A stretch of DNA of 64,000 nucleotides from NCBI GenBank assembly GCA_963920525.1, contig OY986437.1, forward strand, positions 31,017,063-31,081,062. The letters run 5' to 3'. Positions 45,283 to 56,870 of the stretch are shown one piece after another. Position numbers and translations under genes: made by a program. A model generated the notes under the pieces. That model was not told where the DNA came from, searched no databases, and saw only the letters and a program-made list of their open reading frames with translations. The DNA comes from Dichetophora obliterata (taxonomy: Eukaryota > Arthropoda > Insecta > Diptera > Sciomyzidae). Each line of letters opens with the position of its first letter. Positions within the stretch are counted from its first letter, which is position 1.

Positions 45283-47687
45283 ATGCCATTCATATGCTTT
45301 TCATGTCGCAAAGCCTTTGAGTCAGTTGAACGTTACATTCAACATTTAAAATACGAACACTTTTTATCTGGAACCGATGTAAAAAAATGTGTTCAAAACC
45401 ATTCAATTGTAACCAACTTTTTTCAACTTTTCAATCATTTAAACGACACCTTTTGATACATAATGATGAAGAAAAGGTGCAATTTTCGACACCTGATAAA
45501 AGGATTCGCTTATCTGATCAAAATGTGGAATCGCACGAAAATTTTTTAAGCAATTGTAATCAATCATTTGAACCGGAAATCTGTAGCGCTGATTCCAATG
45601 TAAAGTTAAGTGATATAGAAAATGAAATGTTAAATTTTTCAATAGGCCTGTTTTCTAAGAACTCCATCTCGAGAAAGGATGCCATATATGTACAAAAAAA
45701 AATTAGTGATATATTTAAAGTTATATCTTCATATATAAAAGACACTTTGGCTCAACTGTCAATATCCAACGCATCATCTCGGTTTACTTCACTTTCAAAT
45801 TTTTGTGAAAACGCCTTTGCAGAAACTTCCAGTGAATATCGCATGAAGAAGTTTCTAAAAAACAAAAATTTGTACAGGGATCCAACAACCGTCACTTTAG
45901 AAAATTTGATAGCTGAAAATGCTATTATTGGAATACCAACTTTATCACCAAAACCGAAAACAATAGAAATAATGCCAATAATTTTCCAATTTCAAACCTT
46001 TTTTGAACTACCTTCAGTTCTTGAAGTAGTGGAAGATAATACGAGAAAGTTGATTAAATGCTCTGAGTTTACAAATGTTGTCAATGGAAAAAATTTTAAA
46101 GAGAAACTTCTACGATTTCCCAGTAGCGATATTGTAATTCCATACAATATATATTATGATGATTTTCAAATCAACAATGCACTAGGGTCACATACGTATT
46201 CTATCGGCGGCGTTTACTACAGCTTTCCAAGTCTGCCCCAGCATTTGCAATCAAATCTTGATTTCATATTCCATGGTGCTTTTATTCCAAGTAACCATTT
46301 AAAAAACTGCGGAAATCAAAAAACGTTTCATAATTTCGTTAAAGAGTTGAAACTTTTAGAGGATGGCATTGTTATAAACTCAAAAAAAGTACGATTTGTG
46401 CTAGCAGCGATAATTGGTGATAATCTTGGCATGAATTCAATATTAGGGTTCACCCAATCTTTTAGTGCAACCCGATTCTGCAGATGTTGTCGAGAAACTA
46501 AAGTTATGACGCAAACAAGCGTTAATGAAAGAAATTTAAGAACAAAAGAAAACTATGACGATGATCTTTTAGAAAATAGCTTGGAGACCGGTGTTAAGAC
46601 TAAGTGTATTTTTAATGAGATCAATACATTTCATGTGGCTGAAAATGTGTGCTTCGACATAATGCATGATATCCTAGAAGGCATTTGCATGTACGAGGTT
46701 TCCAAGGTCCTTTGCTCATTGATTCACGAAAAAATTTTAACAATTGATATTATTAATACAAGAAAAAAGCTTTTTCCATATGGCGATATAAATATCGGTA
46801 ATATTTCTCGTGATATATCTCGAATAAACTTAAAGTCAAATCATTTGAAAATGACTGCTTCAGAAATGTTATCTTTTATGAATTATTTACCACTAATCAT
46901 AGGTGACATCATTCCTGAAAATAATAAATTTTGGAGACTAATTATATTCCTCATAAAAATAATTGATAGCGTAATGAAAACTCAGTTTACTGAGTTAGAT
47001 GTTGCAAATTTAGAAATTCTTATTACTGAACATCACAAACTTTACATTGAGCTATATGGTAACCTAAAACCAAAGCACCATTTTATGTTACATTACTCTC
47101 GATCCATAAGAATGAGTGGACCCCTCAAACATTTATGGTCTATGAGATTCGAAGCAAAGCATAAAGAGGCTAAAATATATTTGAATATCGTCACTTCAAG
47201 ACAGAATCCTTCAAAAACAATTGCAATTAAAAGTTCCTTCAAATTTACCAATATCTTAAAAAAGTATGCAAAAGGACTTCCGGAGCATTTTAATAAAGAT
47301 GAATTCAAGTTTATAAATCTACAATGTTCTGATTTTTTATCAAATTTGAAGACTAATTCCTATTCCGTTAATTTTGAAAATATTTTGGCATCAAAGTCAG
47401 TTAAATACAAAGGTACAATATATAAGGAAAACTATTACGTAGGATTTTTGGACCGAAGATTTAAGCTGTATAAAATAAAGCTATTAATTTTACATGATAA
47501 CGATATATAAGTACTCTCAGAACGCATTCTCATCGATGAATTTAACGAACACTTTCAAGCCTTTGAGGTTCTAGGATCCCAAAATAGGACTGAATTACTA
47601 CAAATTAATAATTTTACAACAATGCCAATGAATATACATACAATTAACAATGGAAAAACTTTCCTCAGGGTTCAAACAACTCTATAA
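45283..47687 (+). pseudogene. C2H2-finger DDE transposase of the CACTG element
   Basis: A splice acceptor (TTACTGTTGCAG) at 45261 precedes the ATG at 45283. The first 35 residues form a C2H2 finger with C5, C8, H21, H26. At an A7 run (45381-45387) the frame shifts by one base and continues as a 707-residue open frame from 45387 with a second finger (C8, H21, H25). In that numbering the core has YYDDF (D258/D259), NNALGSH, IGDNLG (D345), CRCC (365-368), FDIMHDILEGI (H427), KPKHHFMLHY and MRFEAKH (E589). These are the D, D and E candidates of a CMC-type transposase. TAA at 47508-47510 is followed in frame by 58 more codons to 47687, so it looks premature. Two small lesions in ~800 codons mean recent inactivation, or an assembly error at the homopolymer. 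Confidence 0.82.
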
Positions 47688-47739
47688 AAGTACTTTCTTG
47701 TATTAAGTTAAATAATTCAGTTATTTATGTTAATATGCA

Positions 47740-48156
47740 CGCTGAATTGTTCTTCATCTCTTGTTACAAAAAAATTTAATAATTTTATTAAAAATTATGA
47801 ATTGCTTTTTAATAAAATTTATAAAAAGTAAAAGATCCGTGTTTAATTTGTGATATAATACATTCCTTTTAAAATTAATTAAATTTTTATTTAATCTTGT
47901 GCTTAATAAAAACTTTCTAAATTCAAATAATTTTTTTTTAATTTGCTTTATAATAAAATTTTACTTAAATTCAATGAACCTTATTAAATTTGCACATTAA
48001 TAACTTCTTATTAAAACCAAGAAAATTTTTATTAAATATTTTTTTTAGTAATAATTTATTTAATTTTAATAAACAAGTCATTGGGTGATTTTTTAAAACG
48101 TTTTTATTAAAATTTAATATGTTTTATTTAAATTTCCTACCATTTTGCCTTCAGTG
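47740..48156. repeat. Right subterminal TTATTAAA repeats
   Basis: A run of AATTTTATTAAAA, TTAATAAAA, CTTATTAAA and TTTTATTAAA motifs fills the right ~400 bp, denser than the surroundings and shared with the left end. It suggests repeated protein-binding sites at the transposon end. Confidence 0.6.
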
Positions 48157-48165
48157 TACAGACCG

Positions 48166-48310
48166 TAGGGGTCACCTTTTTAAATTTGTCATAGCTTCAG
48201 TATTTACATTCAGATATTAAAGTATGATATATCGATGTGTTTGTCTGTGGCAGACCAATTTTTTTAATTCAAAAGTCTTTGACCTCAAGTAACCTTTACA
48301 TTATACCTCA
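48166..48310. repeat. Flanking repeat copy 2
   Basis: Matches 42475-42660 with CGTAGGGGTCACC, TTAAAGTATGATATA, TTTGTCTGTGGCAGA and TTGACCTCAAGT, beginning 10 bp beyond the transposon's right end. Confidence 0.7.
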
Positions 48311-50460
48311 AATTATACAACAAGGAATAAGCAAAAAAAAAATAAGCAACAAAAAGCAAAGTAAAATAATATAAATTTTAGTCGATCATATATCTCTGCG
48401 TGATTCAAGTTGGCTATATTTTATATATTCACGGAAGTCGAAACATTTTCCAATACATATTCTCAATTTTCAATCATATTTTCAATTCCATATGCATTTG
48501 AAACAAAAATCTCATTCGCATTAAAAAATACCACAATAAGTCCCATATCCACAAACAATTTAAAAAACATTTAGAAATACCACAAAGAAATATTGCTTAC
48601 TAAAAAAAAAATTAAGAAGAATATTACCAAACTCCCACGGGAATTCAGAAAATACCCCGCTGAACTCCCACGCTAATTAAAAAATACCACGCTGAATTAA
48701 AAAATTTAATAGGAATTCCCAAAAACAAAAATTCCTAAAGGCAATTAAAAATTACAACGAATGGGATTTTTCCAACATAACTGGCAACGTTGCTACCAGC
48801 TGCTGATATTGGCCCGATTCAGCGAAAATATAATAATACGATCAAGCTACATGTTCCTCGAGCGGTGTCCATCTTAGGTATCGAAAAAATTATATGCTAC
48901 TTTGGTTGAGCTGCTTATGCTCTTTTCATTTTGACAACTTAAAAAGCATGGCTGCAAATTGTTAATTGTTGCTGAAGTTGTGCTGTGAAGTGAAAATAGA
49001 TAATTATTAATTATTAGAAGATTATTCTATTATTCTTCAATAAAGCTGTTAATTAATGATTTCTTGTGTGATAGGAATGCACAATAGTATAAACAAATTT
49101 TAGATGTTACAAAAAAACAACGAATGGTGAACAGCTGTTTGCCGTTTGACGTTTGGCAAAAAAGCCCATTCAGCAGAAAGTATCACTTTAGAAAATTATT
49201 GCTCTCGGAGCAATAATTGCTTTCGCCGCAAGCTTGAGAATTTTCGTGTGCGACGAGTGAAAAGCGGGATATAGTAAGCAAAGTTCTGTTTATTTTCTAT
49301 GGAGTACAAATAAAACGAATGTTTTGTTATGTGTAGCTACAGAGGCAGTATGTATGTATACTACTACGCAAATTTGCGCATGCGTTACTAAGCATGCGTT
49401 GTGCTTTAAAAACTCCATTTATTTTTTAAATACCATAACAAATTCGAATTATTTATAATGTTTAGGTTAGATCAAATTCAATTTTTCAAAATATTTTTAA
49501 TATTATTTATAGGCTTTTTGATCATATGTTAATATGCAATTAAAAACACAGTTTTAATTCATTTTTTTTCCCCGACGTTTCGTTGGCTATTTTCCAACAT
49601 TTTCAAGGGATTTTTTTATTAAATTTCTAAAACAATTATTATCGAATTATTTATATTATGCATGATATTTTAACCATATTAAAAATTTATTTTGTTAATA
49701 AAAATTTTAATTTTAAATTACTTTTAAAATATACATATATGTATATGCTCCTTACTACAGGAAAAATAAATAATCTAAATTTACCCATATTTATTTCCAT
49801 TAATTAAACATAACTTTGAATTACATTTAGTTTTAACCAACAAAACAAATGAACAAGAACAACAAATTCTTAACCAAAAATATCAAACGAAAACCTTTTA
49901 TAAAACAAAACAAATTTTTACATGAATTTAATTGTGAGCTTCTTAGATCAGGCAAGTTTTAAGAAAGACAACAGCAACAAAATTTGTTTTTGAATAATTT
50001 TTATTCAGAAGATGAAATGCTTTAAAATAGTTTTGAAAAATGTTAATAAAAAACAGAATTTCTCCATTACTGTAAAAAAAGCAATTCGTCTATACTTACG
50101 ATACTGTCGAAACTGTCTTTTTTTCTTAAATGATTTATGTTAAAATAGGATTAATCATACGCTGAGTATTTCAGAACATTCAAAACTGTAGCGAGATATG
50201 ATGCTCATGGAAATTAGTTAGCACTTAATGACGCAATAAACGTAAAGATGTTAAGACAATTATTTGCTTAAGCCATAATGCCGTCACAAAACTGTCCGTT
50301 TTAATGTGTTTACACGGTTGTGACAATCTTTCTCAAGGATTTGATGTTGTTTTACACGCAAATTGAATTTGGATGTTAGAAAAAAAACTCAGCTATTTAT
50401 TCAGAGAACAAAAATAAAATATTTTAAGATTGTGAATCAAATAATATCTCCACAAAGTTC
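48311..50460. other. Intergenic stretch, no gene recognised
   Basis: 48635-48730 has short repeats of ACTCCCACG and AAAATACCACGCTGAATT. 49570-49620 contains CCCCGACGTTTCGTTGGC and TTTTCAAGGGATTTTT, which looks like a transposon end, but no partner was found. Otherwise AT-rich with chance frames. Confidence 0.5.
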
Positions 50461-50465
50461 AATAC

Positions 50466-50724
50466 ATATATCTGTGGTCACAAGGATTAATGACTAAACT
50501 CAAAATATCGTAAAAAAGCGATATGGAATTTACTTTATTGCCAATTTTTGGAAGTATGCAAATATCCATTTTTTGCCCAGAATTGATCAAAACTTATGTT
50601 TGCACATACTTTGTTTGTAACGGTTCATATATTTAAAAAAAATGGGTCGAAATTCGTGCAAATAAAATGTCGTTTTTTAAGATATTTTGAGTTTAGTCGT
50701 TATTCCTTGTGACCACAGATATAT
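50466..50724. mobile_element. ~259-bp MITE with ~55-bp inverted ends
   Basis: Both ends read ATATATCTGTGGTCACAAGG going inwards and continue through ACTAAACTCAAAATATC with few differences. Ends abut TA-rich sequence, compatible with TA insertion as in Tc1/mariner MITEs. The centre is non-coding. Confidence 0.85.
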
Positions 50725-50729
50725 CAATA

Positions 50730-51590
50730 TTTTCAATAAAATGTAATGCAATGAATGAATTCAAACTAAGAGTGTAATGATATGAAGTAACACCGGTTAC
50801 TTGATAAAAAAACTTTTTGTAAACATTTAGCACAGAGTATATCTTTCAGCTAGTTAAAGTTAGCTATAAATTATTTTGTTGACAAAATAAAAACGAAAGC
50901 TTTTAAAAGCTTAACGTTATTTAGTTCAAGTTATTGTTGTACACGGAAACAAATAATTGTCTTGTATCGAGAAATTAGTTTTGCTTGATTTGAGAATATG
51001 TCAAATCAATCCTTATTTACTTGATACAAGCATTAAAGCCATTTATTAGATAACATTCTTATAATTCATATTAATTTCTAATGTTCACTATTATTAATGA
51101 TTTCTTGAATCCAGAACAAATGATTCGAGTTGCTGGAACAAAACTTTTATTTAGACAATTGTGACCTTACATTTCCGAAATTATTTCGATAAGAGCTACA
51201 CGGCGAGAAAAAAATGTTCTAAGATCAAGCCTGAACCGTTCATAAATAAAATTAGATCAATATAGCTCAAAACCACCCCAAAATATGCCATCCACCTTCG
51301 CAAGTTATGTCAGAAATTGGGCTTGAAATTTTTTTTGATAAACACATCAAATTGTGCTTAGTAAGAGTAATTTTGTGATTCCTTATAAAAAAAAAAAAAA
51401 ATGTTCTTGTACAAGAAAAGAAACGACATTTTTTTCTTCGTGTTTATTTTTTTTTTTTTTGCTCGGTCACTTTGATGCTTTGCCTCTTGTAAATTTTTCG
51501 TCATATTTTCCCTCGATCGTTCATTGTGCCCCTTATGCATTTCATCAGTTCAGTCGGTTTTTGTTCCTTCAGCAGTTAAAAGTGCAGAAA
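50730..51590. other. Intergenic stretch, nothing recognised
   Basis: Contains A- and T-tracts (51390-51402, 51448-51460) that open lysine- or phenylalanine-rich frames on both strands. No gene was recognised. Confidence 0.45.
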
Positions 51591-51603
51591 ATAGCTGAAA
51601 ACA

Positions 51604-51774
51604 CTATATTTTCATTGTTGAAATTAGATCAAATATGTTCAAAGCAAAATAAATAAAACATTGAAATTTTCTTATTTGAACAATGAAAATATGATGTTTT
51701 AACCTCGAAGAATAAACCTCAGCAACAACAAAGCAAGGCTTCGTTTCGTCGTTTTTTTTCTCGCACGTGTTTTT
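51604..51774. repeat. ~170-bp interspersed repeat, copy 1
   Basis: Begins TATTTTCATTGTTGAAATT, contains the inverted TTGAACAATGAAAATA about 70 bp later, and ends with GCAAGGCTTCGTTTCGTCG, a T-tract and CTCGCAC. It is almost identical to 52773-52941 except for a ~30-bp variable segment after ATGATGTTTT. Confidence 0.85.
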
Positions 51775-51783
51775 TTGTCTAGT

Positions 51784-52072
51784 TGATTAACAATTCCAAA
51801 AATTCGTAGATCGGGCATAAGTGGGAATATTAATTTTTTTGATTAACAATCAAAAGATGACATGAATTGGACAGAAGGGAGCATAATCAATTTTTGATAA
51901 ACACTCCCAAAATGTCATAAATTGCGCACAAGTGAGCGCATTCATTTTTTGAAAAACAATCCAAATATTTCTTAGATTGGGCACATATTATTTTTTTGAT
52001 AAGCAATACCAAAATTGCTTACATTGGGCACAAATGAGCGTATTTATTTTTTTGATTAACAATTACATTAGG
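51784..52072. repeat. ~56-bp tandem repeat, about five divergent copies
   Basis: Units of the form GATTAACAATNCCAAAA, then a TTGGGCACAAGTGAGCG-like part and a T-tract repeat from about 51784 to 52072. A related single unit lies near 51310-51360. Copies are diverged. Confidence 0.75.
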
Positions 52073-52440
52073 GCTTGATATCAAGCATATTTGGCTAAGC
52101 TCAGAATCTCGCCCAAAATGAATTGGTTTGGGATTATTTGCATCCCAAATTTTCCTCCGTGTATTATGAATTTAATTGCGGGTTTTAGATTAAGTAAGTT
52201 TTTGAAGAAGGCAACAACAACAACAACAACAACAACTCTGTATAGAGTCAATCACACAGCTGACTATATAGCCTGTTTCAGAAATCGCTCATTTTTTCTT
52301 TAGTAGTCTTGAGTGATTTACCCGAAACACCCTGTCTTATGGCAACGCAAACACAAACACTTAAAATGTGCTTATTTTAGTTTAAGCCCTGTTATATTTG
52401 CGTTAACAGATCATTCTGAAAATTTTTAAAAAAATTACTC

Positions 52441-53697
52441 AGGGTGATTAGGGTTAAGCTGTGATCAATCCACTGTTTAAATCTTATATGATTCTACACT
52501 TGTTCGAACAAATTCGTAAGAATTATTATGTTCTCATCGGCCATTTATGGCAATCATATGACCTTAAAGAAGTAAGCCATGGTGTAATTAGAGAGCGTAC
52601 CAAGGAGAATATTGCTGCTGTAGCCGCCAATGTCAATGAAGATCACGATATGTCAAATCGTCGCTGTTGTTAACAATTGGGCTTGTGTTATTCGACCACC
52701 TGGAACATTTTAAGTAGGGACCTCGGTGTGAAACCATACAAAATGCAGCTGGTGTAAGAACTGAAGCCAGATTACCTATATTTTCATTGTTGAAATTAGA
52801 TCAAATATGTTCAAAGCAATATAAATAAAACATTGAAATTTTCTTATTTGAACAATGAAAATATGATGTTTTTCGATATGATAAACTCGAATTGTAGCAA
52901 CAACAAAGCAAGGCTTCGTTTCGTCGTTTTTTTTTCTCGCACAACGTCGATTGTTTAGTGAATGGGCCTTAGAAAAGTTGGATGAAGATGCACTTTTTTG
53001 TGGGAAAAATTGTCTTCAGCGACGAAGCTCATTTTTGGCTCAATGGGTATGTCAATACACAAAATTGCCGAATTTGGTCTGAAGAGCAGCCAAAGGCAGT
53101 TCAAGAGCTGCCAATGCACCCTTTAAAATTCATGATTTGGGGTGCCGACGGCATCATTTAACCGTACTTTTTCAAAAATAATGAAAATCGTTGGTTTGTT
53201 GATTTGGTGGTTTGGTTGAAAATACAAGGTTTGTTCATTACCGACTGTTTTTTGATCAAAATGAAACAATTTGACTTGGTTGACATTTGGTTTTAACAAG
53301 GCGGTATCACATGCCACACGGCACGCGATTCCATCGACCTATTGAGAGGCGAGTTTCGTGAACAATTAATCTCACGTTTTGGTGCAGTCAAGATCAGCAG
53401 CCAAGATCATGCGATTTTACCCCCACTAGATTATTTTTTGTTGGGCTACGTGAAGTCTCTCATGTACAGGAATAAGCCAGCCACAATTGCAGCCCTGGAA
53501 GACGACATTGCAGCTGCCATTGGTGAGATACCAGCCGAAATGCTGGAAAAATTATGACAAAATTAGAGCTACATGAAATAATATTTAAAAAAGAAATTGC
53601 AGGCATTGATGTATCGCTCCAAATAAATATTTCATTCACTGTTGCATTTTTCCGTTTTTTTTAATTTTCAAAAACCAAACGCTTAAAAAATCACCCT
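52441..53697 (+). pseudogene. Mariner-type transposase remnant
   Basis: Recognisable pieces in order are RTKENIAAVAANV, DLGVKPYKMQLV, RRLFSEWALEKL, IVFSDEAHFWLNGYV, IWSEEQPKAVQELPMHP, GGITCHTARDSIDLL, LPPLDYFLLGYVKSLMY and KPATIAALEDDIAAAIGEIP. Several stops and at least one frameshift occur. The second catalytic Asp in the usual QDGATCHTA block is Gly here (QGGITCHTA), so the copy is catalytically dead apart from the breaks. Ends AGGGTGATT at 52441 and AATCACCCT near 53689-53697 fit worn inverted repeats. A ~170-bp repeat interrupts the coding at 52773-52941. Confidence 0.85.
52773..52941. mobile_element. ~170-bp interspersed repeat, copy 2, inserted in the mariner remnant
   Basis: Splits the mariner frame between LKPDYL and RRLFSEW, so it arrived after the mariner copy. 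Same orientation as the copy at 51604-51774, 1.17 kb away. It is short and non-coding with weak internal inverted repeats; it is probably a MITE. Confidence 0.8.
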
Positions 53698-53886
53698 TTA
53701 TATATCTTTTTAAAGGCATGATATATTACGGTCCATAAGAAATGCCTTGTCAAAGATTCTATATTTGTAAAAATCTGTCCTCAGAAAAACTTGTAAAACT
53801 AAAGAAAAATATACTAAAGAAATGAAAGTTTAAATAAAATTAAAACTATTTACTTGCTTCAAAAAAATTATCTCTTACCCAAAAAT

Positions 53887-55080
53887 CATAGTTGTTAAGT
53901 AATGATTACTCGTCGTAATCATTACTTATTCGATTCTTTTTTTCAAAAAGGTAAAATAATTGATTAAGTACGATTCTTTTCTGTTTCGTACTTTTCTGTT
54001 TTCAGTAATCAAAAGATTACGATTACAAATAATCAAAAAATAAAAACGAATACTTAAGAATACACAAAATAATCAAAAAGAATCATAAGTAATCAAAAAA
54101 ATAATCCGATTACTTTTCGAGATTATTTTTGATTATTTTAAGAATTTCAGTCTTAGGTACAAAAAATTTTGTTAAATTTTATTAAAAAAAACAAAGTTAT
54201 GTTTTTAATTATAAAACAAAGATTGACAAAAAACAAGAACGAGAACAACAATGTATTATAGTACAACATAAACGAAACAAAAATAAAACCTTCTTACTCT
54301 AAATTACTATTTACCTTCATACGCACTAATTTTTCAAAAGAAAAATCAGACAATGATTACCGTCTTGGAGTGTTTCTTGGAAAGAAAATAATCTCTCAAC
54401 TGGCGCCGAGGACATTAAAGGCGTATTGAATGAAAGAAATGGTTCCTTCAACAAGCCATACTTTCGCCAAACCATTTCATCACTTGAATTGTCATTCAAG
54501 TAGCAGAAGAGTTGGTGTGTCAGTAGAGTTCGCTGATCGGGCTTATCGGTGTCCTGTGATGACCCACTTGTGTCAATTTCATCATCTGCAAAATCAAAAG
54601 TCTAAAAAGCTTTACTGAGATAAATTAATCTAAAAGATTGCCTCACCATAAAAATCGAAATCAAAATGTTTCGGTAAAGTCGTTTGTAAAGTAGAAATTG
54701 GTTTTAGCAAAATTGGTCAATTGGAAGGTGATGAGCAGGAGAGAAAAGCTTATATCTCATTTTATGCGAAAACACTAACAACAAAAAAGCTCACCCAACA
54801 TGTTTGCCTAGCATACCCACGGCATAAGACTGAGATTCTTAAAATAATCAAAAAAGAATCAAAAATAATCTTGATAAGTAATCGGATTATTTTTTTTATT
54901 GCTTTTGATTCTTTTGATTATTTTGCGTAATCTCAAGTAATCGTTATAATTTTTTGATTATTTGTAATCGTAATCAATTACTAATCATAAACTTCTCCCT
55001 TAAAGATTATATAATCATTCCAATTCTTTAAAAAAGTAATCTAATTGATTACTAATCGTAATCTCAATTTAACATCTATG
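53887..55080 (-). mobile_element. hAT-type element remnant with 8-bp target duplication
   Basis: The ends read CATAGTTGTTAA and, at the right in reverse complement, CATAGATGTTAA. Inward both ends are crowded with GATTAC/GTAATC motifs (TAATCGTAATC, AATAATCAAAA). Flanks CCAAAAAT (53879-53886) and CCAATAAT (55081-55088) agree at seven of eight bases, the 8-bp duplication expected of hAT. The total is 1194 bp, far below an autonomous element, so it is internally deleted. Confidence 0.85.
54275..54620 (-). pseudogene. hAT transposase C-terminal (dimerisation) fragment
   Basis: The minus strand reads DDEIDTSGSSQDTDK, WRKYGLLKEPFLSFN and then SSAPVERLFSF, the diagnostic C-terminal hAT motif, at about 54384-54413. 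Downstream there is a frameshift and the second frame continues LSDFSFEKLVRMKVN. Only this last part of the transposase survives inside the element. Confidence 0.85.
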
Positions 55081-55088
55081 CCAATAAT

Positions 55089-56790
55089 TATTTCTACAAT
55101 AAACAATTTTTCTTAGTTTCAAAAATGATCTATTTGGATCCAGCACGATATTCTCAATTAAAAAAACAATTAAGTAAAATCAAGAAAAACTATTCTGAGA
55201 CTAAGCAGTTTTTATTTTAAATCCTTTAGTGGATTCGCCCAATATATTGGACGAAAGTAATTATATCTATTTTGCAAAACTTTTTTTCATCAAATCGTTT
55301 GGTTCTATGAAAAAAGAAGATGAACCAACATAATAAAAATAAATTTGGAGAGATATTTGACAAGCAAAAAATATTTTTTTTTTTTATATTTTATAAAGAA
55401 ACAGCAACCGGACAAAAATCAAATTTATTTTTTTTATCTCTTTATGGATTTAATGATAAGAATATTAAAAAGGTTTTAAAACAAAGATCTAAAGGGTTGA
55501 AGAACCTTCAAAGGATTACAAAAAAAAGATTTTGTGCCGAACAGGAGCAAAACAATTTTTTTTTACAACCTTGCAAAACGTAAGTAGCGCAGATAATAAT
55601 CAAAGGTATATTTTCTCATCTTTTTAGAACCTAAATGATAGGAATACAGCCTCAAAAAATTCTTTTTTTCTAAGTTTAGCCTAGCCACTGAAAGGGTTAA
55701 TGACATTCGATATAAATATGGATCGAGTTTTTAGCTCGATGCATAGTTTAATAAATCTTCAAATAATTTAGACCTACTAAAGGGATTTTGGCTAATTTTT
55801 TTAATATCAGATCCATTTGTAAAAGTTTCCTTGTACAATTCCAGTCTTTTATACAAAAATATGTTTTTTAAAAATTTAAAACTGATTATTTAAAAATTTT
55901 TAATTTTTGTGTTATATCATGTTGTTGCAATGGCCCTTGATATATTTTCTGAGTGCTAAAAAGATAATATTTAAATTGAGAATTTTCTGCATGAGTGAGA
56001 ACCGATAGCCTTTTGACGTGGTAAAAGCCATTTTTTCTTTCCATGTACTGCATCACAATGATAAGATAGCCTATTGTTGAGATATTCGCCTCTACTCAAT
56101 TCAGCTTTATTTGCAGAGTATCGCATTTTTTTTTTTGCTATAACTTGCTTTTTGAAAATAAATAACTTGGCAGTTTAAGCTGTTGAAGAATTTTTGCCCG
56201 AGTCAGAGTTCTTCACATCTTTCAATTAGTATGTTGAAGTTTTTGAACACATTTACAGAAAAGAGAACTAAATTCTATTAGTAAAACATGAATTATAGCA
56301 CGTGGTTTTATTATGTTTTCTTAATATCAGTAATTATGGTGCTCTTTCGTGTAAGTTCAGAGATATAATAAAGCAAGATACTTTGTTTGAAGCAGCTTCT
56401 TAGAATAATAACAAAAAACCTTGTTTTTGTTTGTAACTTAAAGCTTATAGCAAAAAGCGTTTGTCCACGAGACACAGTGCAACAGCAGCAGCAGCAGCCG
56501 GCAGTAATAAACACTTCGCAAGCACATGAAGGTTTGTTGATAGTCTAAGAAAAGCTAGCGTTATAAAAATTAAATTTAGTAGATATTAAATGTCTACTTC
56601 ACACTTAAACCAGAAAAAATATTTGAGACACAAAATGTCTTTTTTTTGGTTTTGTTATCTTTGTGAAGACTATAACGTATAAACAAAGTATATATGTATA
56701 ATATGAAGATATAAAAGCCATAAATTTTTTAGAAATATTGCGTACTAATCTTAATTTTTTTGCATTATGTGTAGTTCTATCTTGTTTATT
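55089..56790. other. Intergenic stretch, nothing recognised
   Basis: AT-rich sequence with poly(T) runs, an AGCAGCAGCAGCAG run near 56483-56497 and chance frames only (for example 55320-55583). No domain or bounded repeat was seen. Confidence 0.45.
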
Positions 56791-56799
56791 TCACAAAAC

Positions 56800-56870
56800 C
56801 TCCACTTAACCAAGATTCGAACCGAGTTCGTCATTCAAAAACCTTTCTATCTACTACACTATTTTCAAAT
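56800..56870 (-). repeat. tRNA-like sequence, degenerate
   Basis: The minus strand contains TAGTGTAGTAGATAGAAAGG (box A-like) and GGTTCGAATCTTGG (box B-like), spaced as in a tRNA, but stems pair poorly. It is a probable tRNA-derived repeat fragment. Confidence 0.35.

Larger units (their letters stand above)
42780..48156 (+). mobile_element. 5.4-kb two-gene DNA transposon with CACTG ends (CMC/CACTA-like)
   Basis: The left end CACTGAAGAAAAAG and the right end, with reverse complement CACTGAAGGCAAAA, share the terminal CACTGAAG. TA flanks both (42778-42779 and 48157-48158). The first ~120 bp and last ~350 bp are crowded with TTATTAAA and TTTTATTAA motifs in both orientations, like the subterminal repeats of CACTA elements. 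Two genes follow in the same direction: a seven-exon gene with a SAM-like N-terminus, and a C2H2-finger DDE transposase. CACTG termini plus this transposase type point to the CMC (CACTA/Mirage/Chapaev) superfamily. That assignment is inference from motifs, not from a search. Confidence 0.85.
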
